Below are positions 9,053-17,245 of a DNA stretch of 64,000 nt, piece by piece (position 1 is the first letter of the stretch; each line of letters starts with the position of its first letter). Under the pieces are notes generated by a model. It was not told where the DNA came from and did not search any database. It saw only the letters and a program-made list of their open reading frames with translations. The translations under genes were made by a program, and so were the position numbers. The stretch is from CAIVPM01 sp964615145 (lineage in GTDB: Bacteria; Bacteroidota; Bacteroidia; Chitinophagales; Chitinophagaceae). The stretch is taken from assembly GCA_964615145.1 (NCBI GenBank), contig CAZTOP010000003.1, positions 1 through 64,000 on the forward strand, read 5' to 3'.

Positions 9053-9928
9053 TTAATCTAAGCCTATGGATGTAGCTACAGTTTTTAAGTATTGTCCATA
9101 ACCACTTTTTGCATAACGCTCAGACAATAAAATTAGTTGCTGCTTATCTATAAAGCCCATTCTGTATGCCACTTCTTCTATACATCCAATTTTTCTATTT
9201 TGTCTTTTTTCAATAACTCTAACAAATTCACAAGCATCGCTCAGGCTTTCAAAAGTTCCTGTATCAAGCCAAGCTGTACCTCTGTTCATTACTCCAACGT
9301 GCAAATTTCCTTGTTCTAAATAAACCCTATTAACATCGGTAATTTCATATTCACCCCTTGGTGATGGTTGTATATTTTTTGCAATATTTACAACGGTGTT
9401 ATCATAAAAATAAAGCCCAGGAACTGCATAATTAGATTTAGGATTTATGGGTTTCTCTTCTATCGAAATAGCAGTTTTAGATTCGTTAAATTCAACCACT
9501 CCGTATCTTTCAGGATCAGTAACTTCATAAGCAAAAATAGCTGCACCATCTACATTATTGAATGAGTTTACCAATTGACCAAATCCGGCACCATAAAAAA
9601 TATTATCACCCAGTATTAAGGCAACTTTATCATTTCCTATAAACTCTTCTCCAATTACAAAAGCTTGTGCCAAACCATTAGGAACTTCCTGCACGGCATA
9701 ACTAAACTTACATCCAACGTCTTCGCCATTGCCCAATAGTTTTTTAAACTGTGCTGAATCTTCAGGTGTTGTTATAATAAGTATCTCATTAATTCCTGCT
9801 AACATTAAAACAGACAATGGATAATAAATCATTGGCTTATCATAAATAGGCATTAGCTGTTTACTAATTCCTTTTGTAATAGGATACAATCTAGTGCCAG
9901 AACCACCTGCAAGAATAATTCCTTTCAT
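9053..9928 (-). CDS. rfbA: Glucose-1-phosphate thymidylyltransferase (RmlA)
   Basis: The 291-aa product has the full RmlA length and signature: GIILAGGSGTRLYPITKGISK with the pyrophosphorylase loop at residues 8-14, KQLMPIYDKPMIYYPLS, ILGDNIFYG with the metal-binding Asp, and EYEITDVNRVYL. It joins dTTP and glucose-1-phosphate into dTDP-glucose, the first step toward dTDP-rhamnose and dTDP-aminosugars. It is the last gene of the leftward locus and is separated from rfbC by a repeat-filled 82-bp gap. With RmlB it would also feed the fdtA/fdtB-type genes about 45 kb upstream. Confidence 0.95.
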   Translation of the reverse strand: MKGIILAGGSGTRLYPITKGISKQLMPIYDKPMIYYPLSVLMLAGINEILIITTPEDSAQFKKLLGNGEDVGCKFSYAVQEVPNGLAQAFVIGEEFIGNDKVALILGDNIFYGAGFGQLVNSFNNVDGAAIFAYEVTDPERYGVVEFNESKTAISIEEKPINPKSNYAVPGLYFYDNTVVNIAKNIQPSPRGEYEITDVNRVYLEQGNLHVGVMNRGTAWLDTGTFESLSDACEFVRVIEKRQNRKIGCIEEVAYRMGFIDKQQLILLSERYAKSGYGQYLKTVATSIGLD

Positions 9929-9948
9929 ATTACTAAAGATTACTTTGA

Positions 9949-10004
9949 CACGAATGCACGAATAAATGCCTGAAATTTTCTTAAATTATTTGTGTATTCG
10001 TGGC
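9949..10004. repeat. Intergenic inverted repeat, CACGAATGCACGAAT type
   Basis: The left arm CACGAATGCACGAATAAAT (9949-9967) and the right arm ATTATTTGTGTATTCGTG (about 9985-10002, followed by GC) are imperfect reverse complements around a spacer of about 18 bp. The element sits 21 bp upstream of the rfbA ATG. It resembles the GCCACAAAGGCAC elements elsewhere in the locus in its repeated CAC-purine words. Confidence 0.6.
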
Positions 10005-10010
10005 TATTGT

Positions 10011-10568
10011 TTAAAATTTAAATTTAGTTTTTGCCTCTTCAAAACTTGGCAACCCTTTATCTTTTTCCGATAAAACAATATTTGCTTCCTCTATTTGCCA
10101 GTCGATATTTAAAGTATTGTCGTTATATATAAACCCACCTTCACTTTCCTTATTATAATAATTATCGCATTTATAAAAAAATGTAGCTGTTGGGCTGGTT
10201 ACAACAAACCCGTGTGCAAAACCCCGAGGCACAAAAAATTGTTTCCTATTTTCACTTGTTAATTCTATTGAAAAACTTTGTCCAAAACTTGGAGAGTCTA
10301 TCCTTAAATCAACAACAACGTCTAGTACACTTCCTTCTAAAACCCTTACCAATTTTGCTTGTGCGTGTTCGCCTAATTGATAGTGCATTCCTCGCAAAAC
10401 GCCTTTTGAAGACTTTGATTGATTGTCTTGAACAAATGCAATGTTTAAGCCTGTTAAACTTTCAAATTTTTGTTGATTAAAGCTCTCAAAAAAGTATCCA
10501 CGTTCGTCTGCAAAAACAGTATCGTGAATAATGTAGCAATCTTTTAATGGGGTCTGTTCTACTTTCAT
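10011..10568 (-). CDS. rfbC: dTDP-4-dehydrorhamnose 3,5-epimerase (RmlC)
   Basis: This 185-aa cupin has the expected RmlC length. It shows FADERGYFFESFNQQKF near the N-terminus, QDNQSKSSKGVLRGMHYQ with the catalytic His at residue 62, VVDLRIDSPSFGQ, and VPRGFAHGFVV followed by the active-site Tyr (about residue 132). It converts dTDP-4-keto-6-deoxyglucose to dTDP-4-keto-rhamnose. The reductase RmlD that completes dTDP-L-rhamnose is not in the window, so rhamnose synthesis needs a gene elsewhere. Confidence 0.95.
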   Translation of the reverse strand: MKVEQTPLKDCYIIHDTVFADERGYFFESFNQQKFESLTGLNIAFVQDNQSKSSKGVLRGMHYQLGEHAQAKLVRVLEGSVLDVVVDLRIDSPSFGQSFSIELTSENRKQFFVPRGFAHGFVVTSPTATFFYKCDNYYNKESEGGFIYNDNTLNIDWQIEEANIVLSEKDKGLPSFEEAKTKFKF

Positions 10569-10586
10569 TTTATTTAAATTCTATAT

Positions 10587-10611
10587 GCCACAAAGGCATA
10601 AAGACGCAAAG
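10587..10611. repeat. GCCACAAAGGCAT element between rfbC and rfbB
   Basis: GCCACAAAGGCATAAAGACGCAAAG is one arm of the element family found repeatedly in this locus. It lies 19 bp upstream of the rfbC ATG in a 69-bp gap. No opposite arm is obvious. Confidence 0.6.
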
Positions 10612-10637
10612 ATTTTATTTATAAATTAGCTCAAAAA

Positions 10638-11690
10638 TTAGCGACCATTGTACATATTTTCATAGTATTTAGCATAATTTCCACTAGTTACATTGTTGAG
10701 CCATTCTGTGTTTTGCAAATACCAATCAATAGTTTGAGCTAACCCTTGTTCAAAAGTTACACTTGGTTTCCAACCTAATTCTTTATTGATTTTGGTAGCG
10801 TCAATAGCATAGCGTCTATCGTGCCCTGGTCTGTCTTTTATGTATGTAATAAGTTGTTCGCTTTCGCCTGCTGACCTACCCAATTTTTCATCCATTTGTT
10901 GACAAAGTAGTTTTACCAAATCAATATTTTTCCATTCGTTAAAACCGCCAATATTGTAGGTGTCATTTATTTTTCCTTGATGAAAAACTAAATCAATTGC
11001 CAATGCGTGATCTTTTACAAATAACCAATCACGAGTGTATAAACCATCGCCATAAACTGGTAAAGGTTTTTTGTTGATGATGTTATTAATGAAAAGAGGT
11101 ATTAATTTTTCTGGAAAATGAAAAGGACCATAGTTGTTGCTACAATTAGAAATTACAGTTTGCAAATGATAGGTTTCGGCATAAGCACGAACAAAATGGT
11201 CGCTTGCTGCTTTGCTTGCACTGTAAGGAGAATTGGGGCTGTATGGAGTTGTTTCAGTAAACAGTCCTGTATCGCCCAAAGCACCATAAACTTCATCGGT
11301 AGAAACGTGATAGAATAGGTGTTTTGTTAAATCTTCTTTCCAAAATTCTTTCGCGGTATTTAATAAATTTACTGTGCCAACAATATTGGTATAAACAAAG
11401 TCCAATGGTGAAAGAATGCTTCTATCAACATGGCTTTCTGCAGCCAAATGAATAACATCGGTAATATTATGTTTTGCAAAAACTTTTTTCAGGGCATCGG
11501 CATCCAAAATATTTATTTTCTCAAAATAGTAATTATTTGCTTGGTCAATATCTCTCAAATTCTCGAGATTGCCTGCATAGGTTAGTGCATCTAAATTTAC
11601 TATTTTGTAATTGGGATATTTGTTTACAAATAACCTAACAACGTGGCTACCTATAAAACCTGCACCACCTGTAATTAAAATATTTTTCAT
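10638..11690 (-). CDS. rfbB: dTDP-glucose 4,6-dehydratase (RmlB)
   Basis: The 350-aa extended SDR has the NAD-binding GGAGFIGSH (residues 8-16), HLAAESHVDRS, the STDEVYG motif with Thr131-Asp132-Glu133, and YSASK with Tyr156 and Lys160. NNYGPFHFPEKLIPL and RDWLFVKDHA are also diagnostic of RmlB. It makes dTDP-4-keto-6-deoxyglucose, the branch point for RmlC and for the FdtA/QdtA-type isomerases at 54.9-55.7 kb. The gene lies between two repeat elements, with rfbC downstream. Confidence 0.96.
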   Translation of the reverse strand: MKNILITGGAGFIGSHVVRLFVNKYPNYKIVNLDALTYAGNLENLRDIDQANNYYFEKINILDADALKKVFAKHNITDVIHLAAESHVDRSILSPLDFVYTNIVGTVNLLNTAKEFWKEDLTKHLFYHVSTDEVYGALGDTGLFTETTPYSPNSPYSASKAASDHFVRAYAETYHLQTVISNCSNNYGPFHFPEKLIPLFINNIINKKPLPVYGDGLYTRDWLFVKDHALAIDLVFHQGKINDTYNIGGFNEWKNIDLVKLLCQQMDEKLGRSAGESEQLITYIKDRPGHDRRYAIDATKINKELGWKPSVTFEQGLAQTIDWYLQNTEWLNNVTSGNYAKYYENMYNGR

Positions 11691-11707
11691 TATTTCTATT
11701 TTTTATT

Positions 11708-11720
11708 GCCACAAAGGCAT
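11708..11720. repeat. Short GCCACAAAGGCAT element upstream of rfbB
   Basis: A single 13-bp copy of the recurrent word GCCACAAAGGCAT, 18 bp upstream of the rfbB ATG in a 53-bp gap. Confidence 0.5.
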
Positions 11721-11743
11721 TAATAAACAACTCGTTTTTAGTT

Positions 11744-12451
11744 TTATTTTTTTATAATGTCTATTAATTCTTTATCTGCTTTATAATAATCTTCGGGTAT
11801 TCCAATATCAATAAAATAACCGGCTGCAATATAACCTGTAACTTTTATTTGAGAAATATTGGGCTCTAAAAAGTGTTTTTCGTAAGAGAAGTTTTGAGGT
11901 AAATGCTCGGTTTTCTCTAAAAAAACATATTTGTCTAACGCTAAAATTCCTGTGTTAATAAATCCTTGTGTGCAGTATTTTTTTTCGTTGAATTGATGAA
12001 TAATATTTTTTTCATCAATAGTTACTGAGCCATATCTATCAAAATTTGTCATTGGTGTTAATGCAATAGTGCAGCTTGAATTGGTGTTTTGAAAAAATTC
12101 GATAAAATCTTTAATGTTTAGATTAAAAAAAGTATCGCCATTTACAATCATTACATCTTTATTTACAACCTTATTCAAACACAATTTTATTGCACCACCT
12201 GTACCAAGTGGTTCAGTTTCTACCACACAATTATACTTTAAATCTGGAAATGCCTCTTTCAAAAAATCTTCAACTTGTTGGTGTAAATAACCCAGCGAAA
12301 AGATAAAATCGGTGATTCCTTGTTGCTGTAAATAAGTGATTAGCCAAAATAAAAATGGCTTGCCCGAAATAGGTGCAAGTGGTTTGGGAACTTCTTTAAC
12401 TACAGTTTGCAGCCTAGTGCCAAAACCTCCTGCTAAAATTATTGCTTGCAT
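11744..12451 (-). CDS. HddC-like sugar-1-phosphate nucleotidyltransferase
   Basis: The 235-aa product is a compact nucleotidyltransferase. Residues 5-25 read ILAGGFGTRLQTVVKEVPKP, then LAPISGKPFLFWLITYL, VNGDTFFNLN with the metal Asp, and a GYFIDIGIPEDYYKAD ending. The VVKEVPKPLAPI...GKPFL pattern is typical of HddC, which loads heptose-1-phosphate onto GDP. The partner heptose genes (gmhA, hddA, gmhB) are not in the window, so the true sugar and nucleotide are uncertain. It lies between rfbB and the 84-bp repeat array, in the same direction. Confidence 0.75.
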   Translation of the reverse strand: MQAIILAGGFGTRLQTVVKEVPKPLAPISGKPFLFWLITYLQQQGITDFIFSLGYLHQQVEDFLKEAFPDLKYNCVVETEPLGTGGAIKLCLNKVVNKDVMIVNGDTFFNLNIKDFIEFFQNTNSSCTIALTPMTNFDRYGSVTIDEKNIIHQFNEKKYCTQGFINTGILALDKYVFLEKTEHLPQNFSYEKHFLEPNISQIKVTGYIAAGYFIDIGIPEDYYKADKELIDIIKK

Positions 12452-12461
12452 TTTATTAATA

Positions 12462-12500
12462 TTGGAACACAGATGAAACTGATTGAGCGGATGAAAGCTG
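12462..12500. repeat. Low-complexity leader words before the HddC-like gene
   Basis: Just upstream of the ATG at 12451 the plus strand reads GATGAAACTGATTGAGCGGATGAAAG, made of repeated GATGAAA/GAT-GAG-GGAT words. It has the same word-like character as the other intergenic elements, but I see only one copy in the window. Confidence 0.3.
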
Positions 12501-12520
12501 GTTTATTTTAAAACTATCTT

Positions 12521-12800
12521 ACTTGCACTGCAAGCATATTTGTAACCTTGCAGCCAACGCAATTTCATTTGTAGCGGGTGCAAAACTATTTTGCATGCAC
12601 TGCAAGCCCATTTGCACCTGTGCAAACACCTTTGCAGCCAACGCAATTTTACTTGTAGCAGGTGCAAAACTATTTTGCATGCACTGCAAGCCCATTTGCA
12701 TCTGTGCAAACACATTTGCAGCCAACGCAATTCTGCTTGTAGCTAGTGCAAAACTATTTTGCACTAGCTACAGACCTATTTGCACGAATGCAAACTATTA
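12521..12800. repeat. 84-bp tandem repeat array rich in TGCA and hairpins
   Basis: About 3.3 units with an 84-bp period fill the first part of a 525-bp gap. The core TGCAAAACTATTTTGCA, itself a 7-bp hairpin with a CTA loop, occurs at 12579-12595, 12663-12679 and 12747-12763. A second hairpin of the form TTTGCA...TGCAAA lies at 12611-12626, 12695-12710 and 12779-12794. The first unit has lost 12 bp. The third core extends to a perfect 16-bp inverted repeat, 12738-12753 against 12757-12772. Frames stay open on both strands only because 84 is a multiple of 3. I see nothing further in 12801-12976 apart from AT-rich sequence. Confidence 0.9.
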
Positions 12801-12976
12801 CATTTAAGGCACTTAAGATAATATAGCCCCATTTTTTAATAGCTGGAACTAGTAGGGTTGTATATGCTCTCTTTCTTTAATTTGCCAAAAATGATTAGGA
12901 TACAAGGAACAATTAATAAGGGAAATGATACGCTTTCTTTTAACATATTTAATCGAGTAATTTATTTTAACTAGAT

Positions 12977-14194
12977 TCACAAGTTAATAATGTCATTTTT
13001 ATAACTAAGTGAACTTTCGATTTGCTTAATCATTGTATCGCCGTGTTTTTCCCAAGTATATATGTCTTTAACCAAATCTCTAGCCCTAGAACCAATTCCC
13101 ATATAATTTTCAGGCGTTTTGCAAATTTGATTTATAAGTAATGCCATTTTTTTTGCATTGTCTTCTACTAATAAGTGTATTCCATTTTCAGCAAACCTTA
13201 TTGAATTTGCTCCAAGTTTGGTTGTTACATTTACTTTCCCCAAAGCCATACCTTCCAAAATTTTATTTTGGACACCACCGCCAGTTTGCATTGGTGAAAT
13301 TACAACATTGCAAGAATTAACTATTAAATAAGGGTCTTTCATATAACCTTTAATATGAATATTGGTACAAGCTTTTGCTTTTGCAACAATTTTAGGATTA
13401 GTTCTAGCACCTATGATAAAAAACTGAATATCTGAATCTATGTACGGATGCACTTCATCTATAAACCATAAAACCGCATCTACGTTTGGTGGATAATCCA
13501 TTTTACCCAAGAAAACTATACTTTTTTTATACCAATTTTCAACTTGTTTGTCATAAGAAAAAAGATGATTTTTTATGCCATTTGGTAACCAAATCATTTT
13601 GTTGATTTTTAATTTTGAAGACCAATATTGCATTTCATTATGATTAACAACAAAGGATAAATTAAAGGCATTAATAACTTTTTCCTCGTATTTGTATAGT
13701 CGTGGAGTTTCGTACCAATAGATGATTTTCCAAAAAAAAGATTTTACATTTTTTTGAGAACGTTTATAATTCAAACTTATTGAATCGATAAAATCTATGA
13801 ATTTGGGAAGTGGACTTGTTAAAGCATACTTTGATGTTCTTATATTACAACAAAATATAAAATCCATTTCGGAAAGTTGATTATTTATATACGTCTGAAT
13901 TTTTTTTGAATAAAATAAACTTACTTGAAGCGATTGTAATTTGATAATTCCCGCTAAAGAATTAAAAATCATTTGTAGTTTGGATAATCGAAAAATTTTA
14001 TACTTAATTGTGTGTTGTTTTAAAAAATTATGTACTTCATCTGTTGGCTCTTCTAAACAAATGATAACTGCAAAAACATTGTAGTAATTTGATAAATTTT
14101 TTAAATGGTTATTCACCATTTGCCTATCCCCTGCAAATTCTGGCAAGGGCAACTGTGAAAATATGGCTACAATATTTTTTCGAGAATTTGTCAC
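12977..14194 (-). CDS. Family 4 glycosyltransferase
   Basis: The 405-aa GT-B protein starts at GTG 14194, with no nearby ATG. The N-terminal half begins NIVAIFSQLPLPEFAGDRQMV, a form seen in EPS-associated family 4 enzymes. The C-terminal half has IVFLGKMDYPPNVDAVLWF, then FIIGARTNPKI, and VISPMQTGGGVQNKILEGMALGK, where Glu of the KILEGMA stretch takes the place of the retaining GT4 E-x7-E site. It should add one sugar to the lipid-linked repeat unit in the cytoplasm. The gene lies 12 bp after the GT2 stop and just upstream of the tandem-repeat gap. Confidence 0.8.
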   Translation of the reverse strand: MTNSRKNIVAIFSQLPLPEFAGDRQMVNNHLKNLSNYYNVFAVIICLEEPTDEVHNFLKQHTIKYKIFRLSKLQMIFNSLAGIIKLQSLQVSLFYSKKIQTYINNQLSEMDFIFCCNIRTSKYALTSPLPKFIDFIDSISLNYKRSQKNVKSFFWKIIYWYETPRLYKYEEKVINAFNLSFVVNHNEMQYWSSKLKINKMIWLPNGIKNHLFSYDKQVENWYKKSIVFLGKMDYPPNVDAVLWFIDEVHPYIDSDIQFFIIGARTNPKIVAKAKACTNIHIKGYMKDPYLIVNSCNVVISPMQTGGGVQNKILEGMALGKVNVTTKLGANSIRFAENGIHLLVEDNAKKMALLINQICKTPENYMGIGSRARDLVKDIYTWEKHGDTMIKQIESSLSYKNDIINL

Positions 14195-14206
14195 AAAATT
14201 TTACGC

Positions 14207-15181
14207 TTAATATGCTTTATTTAGTATGAGTTTGATTGAGATATCAAAACCTTTTTTTATATTATTTCTATAGATAATAAATAAATTTGTTATAACAGAA
14301 ACAAGGGTGATTGGATAAAAGAATGGATAATATAACTTAGAGAATATGAGCTTGCTTCTTGAATTGTGATATTCAATAAATGGGTTTCTATTTTGTTTTT
14401 GTTTTAATTGCACATTGGTTGTTCCACCTTCTTTGTGATAAACAATTGCACCTTGAATAATCTTTAGCTTATATCCAAATTTTTTGCTTCTTTGAATAAT
14501 GTCAATTTCTTCACAGTAAAGAAAATATTTTTCGTTAAAAAGTCCTACATCTGTTAAGAATTTTCTAGAAAAAAGGATTGAAGCACCTATGATATAGTTC
14601 ATTTTTTTTTCTGTTTCTTCTAACACTTTACTTGATAAATTTTTTAATGGGAAGTTTGGATATATAGCTCTACCTTTTCCAAATATGGGACTGTATTTAG
14701 CCCCTAATAATTGCAAAATATTTTTTTCATAATACCTTGCTAATAATGTTCCTAGAATTAGTTTATCGTGTTTGTGTTTCTCGCAGTAGTTTGTAACTGC
14801 TTCTAAACAATTACTATCAAGTTCTGTGTCGTTATTTAGTATCCAAAAATTATTTATTGTTTCATCGAGTAGTGCAAGTTTTAAACCCAAGTTATTTCCA
14901 CTTGCATAACCTTTATTCCTACTTGAATTAATAAAGCATATTTGGTTCAGGCTATTTTCGTGAAGCAAATCATCATCATTGTATTCGTTTAGTGGATATG
15001 AAAGTGATTTTAAATAATTAGAAATTTCATTATAGGAATCATCGGTTGAAGCATTGTCTATAACAATTAAACTACAATTATGCTTGGAAATATCATTTGC
15101 TAAAATTGATTGAATGCAAGAAATGGTATCTCTATAATTGTTATAGTTTAAAACTATAATTGCTGTTTTATATGGACTCAT
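14207..15181 (-). CDS. Family 2 glycosyltransferase, rhamnosyltransferase-like
   Basis: This 324-aa GT-A enzyme shows TAIIVLNYNNYRDTISCIQSI, LIVIDNASTDDSY, the motif INNFWILNNDTELDSNCLEAV (NDD-like DxD) and YCEEIDIIQRSKKFGYKLKII with ED acid residues. This is the pattern of WbbL/RfbN-type inverting rhamnosyl or N-acetylaminosugar transferases. A hydrophobic stretch near residues 285-305 suggests membrane contact. The first 15 bp overlap the end of the upstream wzx, so translation is probably coupled. The donor sugar is not determined. Confidence 0.8.
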   Translation of the reverse strand: MSPYKTAIIVLNYNNYRDTISCIQSILANDISKHNCSLIVIDNASTDDSYNEISNYLKSLSYPLNEYNDDDLLHENSLNQICFINSSRNKGYASGNNLGLKLALLDETINNFWILNNDTELDSNCLEAVTNYCEKHKHDKLILGTLLARYYEKNILQLLGAKYSPIFGKGRAIYPNFPLKNLSSKVLEETEKKMNYIIGASILFSRKFLTDVGLFNEKYFLYCEEIDIIQRSKKFGYKLKIIQGAIVYHKEGGTTNVQLKQKQNRNPFIEYHNSRSKLIFSKLYYPFFYPITLVSVITNLFIIYRNNIKKGFDISIKLILNKAY

Positions 15182-16436
15182 TGGGCTTCAAAGAAAGTAG
15201 TTTTTTTAATAAATTAGCATTGTATTTTACCAAAAGAAACAGTGTAAATCCTTCAGTTAATAAACAAGCTACCGAAGCACCAGTATAGCTATAATTATTT
15301 ACCAAAAACATCGAACTAATTAAACTAAAAATACAAGTGAATAATAAAATTCTTGCATATTGTTTTTTTTGATTTGTTACTAAAAGCAAGTGGCTTGGAA
15401 TAATATCTAATGCCGCAAATAAAGGAACTGCTGCCATAATTTTTATTGCAAGAAATGTTTCTGGGTATAAAGAAGTTTTATTTAATAAAATCTTCACCAA
15501 CAATTCTGGAAAAAAGAAACAGAAAAAGAATATAGGCAAATAGCAAATTATGATTATAATGAATATTTTCTTTATAAAAGACATCAATTCTAATAAAGAT
15601 GTTTCGTATAAATGAACAATTCTTGGAAATACTGAGTTATAAAGTATAACAGCACTTGTGCGAATAATTTGCATTAATTTATCAGCAATGCTATAATATC
15701 CAACAATTTTTTCGCTAGCTACAAAACCAAGTATTGTAAATGGCATTGAAAGACTAACCATTGTATAAAAATTGGTTTTTGCTAAAGAAATGTTTTCAAC
15801 TAATGTTTCTTTAAACCTAAGGTAATTTATTGCCGAAATTTTAATTTTTCTATGTTTTATTATATTATAAAAACAAAAAATGCTCAATAACAAATCTGCA
15901 ATGCCCAAGCAAAAATTAACATATATATAATCATTCTCAGTAGTAATAGTTAAATAAATTAATAAAATATAAATTACTCTAGTAATACCACTAAAGATGA
16001 GCAATATTTTGGGCTCTTCCATTCCTTGAAAAAACCACACAGGTACTAAGGTTTGTGCAGCAACAACTATAATTGTAAGAAAATATAATAAATAGTGATT
16101 ACTAATTTTTGGTATAAAAAGCGATATCAAGCAAAATAATATTGTAGTTATTATTATTAAGTAAATTTTAGTATAAAGAATATTAGAAATAACACGTCCT
16201 AATTCAACAGTATTATATTTGTTTTTAGCAATATCCTTAACTCCAGATAATCCAAAACCATAATCCCAAAAAACTTTAATTGGCATCAATAACACTAAAG
16301 CATAGCTTGATAATCCAAAATTGACAATCCCTATTTTTTTAATTAAGAAAGGAATAATAATAATTGGCAATAAGTAATTTATTGCTTGTATAAGAGTTAA
16401 GGATACTACGTTTTTAAATAGTTTTTTTAATTGCAT
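15168..16436 (-). CDS. wzx: Wzx-type polysaccharide flippase (set B)
   Basis: The 422-aa protein is almost wholly hydrophobic, with about 12 membrane segments and a MATE/PST-type start (NVVSLTLIQAINYLLPIIIIPFLIKKIG, then FGLSSYALVLL). It fits the Wzx/RfbX family that flips undecaprenyl-linked repeat units to the periplasmic side. It is one of two flippases in the locus; the other is at 49.7 kb. The gene overlaps the downstream GT2 by 14 bp, and its start faces the reversed methyltransferase gene across 61 bp. Confidence 0.85.
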   Translation of the reverse strand: MQLKKLFKNVVSLTLIQAINYLLPIIIIPFLIKKIGIVNFGLSSYALVLLMPIKVFWDYGFGLSGVKDIAKNKYNTVELGRVISNILYTKIYLIIITTILFCLISLFIPKISNHYLLYFLTIIVVAAQTLVPVWFFQGMEEPKILLIFSGITRVIYILLIYLTITTENDYIYVNFCLGIADLLLSIFCFYNIIKHRKIKISAINYLRFKETLVENISLAKTNFYTMVSLSMPFTILGFVASEKIVGYYSIADKLMQIIRTSAVILYNSVFPRIVHLYETSLLELMSFIKKIFIIIIICYLPIFFFCFFFPELLVKILLNKTSLYPETFLAIKIMAAVPLFAALDIIPSHLLLVTNQKKQYARILLFTCIFSLISSMFLVNNYSYTGASVACLLTEGFTLFLLVKYNANLLKKLLSLKPNESI

Positions 16437-16497
16437 TTATAAATAAGTATCGCAGGTTTTAGAATTAAAAATATATTTACCGCCAATTTTAAAACTT

Positions 16498-17244
16498 ATG
16501 GTAAACGTTAATGTAGAAAACGAAAAAGAGTTTCACAACAAAATATTCGAATCGGGTTTAAGGGAAGAAAGTTTAAGTTCTTTATATGCTTTAACTGAAA
16601 TGATTAACGAAGATTATAATCGCTTTTTATTAAAAAATATCAACCCTTCTGATAAGGTTTTAGAATATGGATGTGGTATGCAATCAAAAATAAATTGGCT
16701 GGCAGCTAATTCTCAAAATAGATACAGTTTTGATTTATCTGATTTTGCAATTGCAAAACATAGTAAAGAAGCTATAGAAAAAAATGTTCCAACACAATAT
16801 ACAGTTGCTGATGCTCACAAATTACCTTATGAAGATGATTTTTTTGATATTGTTTTTGGAACAGCCATTTTACACCATTTAGATTTATCTATTGCTATTC
16901 CAGAACTAAATAGAATTACAAAAAAAGGTGGATTAGTTGTTTTTGTAGAGCCATTAGGACACAACTATTTCATTAACAAGTTTAGAAATAGAACACCCGA
17001 ACTTAGAACTGTAGATGAACATCCTTTATTAAAAAGTGATTTGAATACTTTTGAAAAACATTTCTCATTAAACCAAACTAAATATTACTTTTTAATGCCA
17101 TTGTTTTTGTATGCGATTTTTAAAAAGAATACTCCAAAGTTTTTAGTGAATATTTTTACAAAAATTGATAGCTTAATTTTCTTCTGCTTTCCTTTTATTA
17201 GAAAATATGCTTGGACTGTTTTAATTGTTGGGAAGAAGAAGTAA
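16498..17244 (+). CDS. SAM-dependent methyltransferase, antisense to the locus
   Basis: The 248-aa class I methyltransferase has motif I as KVLEYGCGMQSKINWLA, then YSFDLSDFAIAKHSKEA, LPYEDDFFDIVFGTAILHHLDL (Methyltransf_11 type) and KKGGLVVFVEPLGHN. Likely roles are methylation of a sugar or of a lipid-linked chain end. It is the only rightward gene inside the 53-kb leftward block. Its stop lies one base from the stop of the leftward wzy, and its start is 61 bp from the wzx start. The leftward transcript would therefore be antisense to it. Confidence 0.85.
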   Translation: MVNVNVENEKEFHNKIFESGLREESLSSLYALTEMINEDYNRFLLKNINPSDKVLEYGCGMQSKINWLAANSQNRYSFDLSDFAIAKHSKEAIEKNVPTQYTVADAHKLPYEDDFFDIVFGTAILHHLDLSIAIPELNRITKKGGLVVFVEPLGHNYFINKFRNRTPELRTVDEHPLLKSDLNTFEKHFSLNQTKYYFLMPLFLYAIFKKNTPKFLVNIFTKIDSLIFFCFPFIRKYAWTVLIVGKKK

Positions 17245-17245
17245 T

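Noticed and set aside
12521..12800. Possible CRISPR array
   Set aside because: The whole 84-bp unit repeats with no unique spacers, and no cas genes are present.
12503..12807. Open frames on both strands (75, 81 and 94 aa) through the tandem array, with Cys-rich repeats such as MHCKPICTCANTFAAN
   Set aside because: The 84-bp unit is a multiple of three, so any frame without a stop stays open through all units. Frames on both strands are equally open and none resembles a known family.
12888..12971. 27-aa plus-strand frame in the gap (MIRIQGTINKGNDTLSFNIF...)
   Set aside because: Antisense to the local direction, without family features; probably chance in AT-rich DNA.
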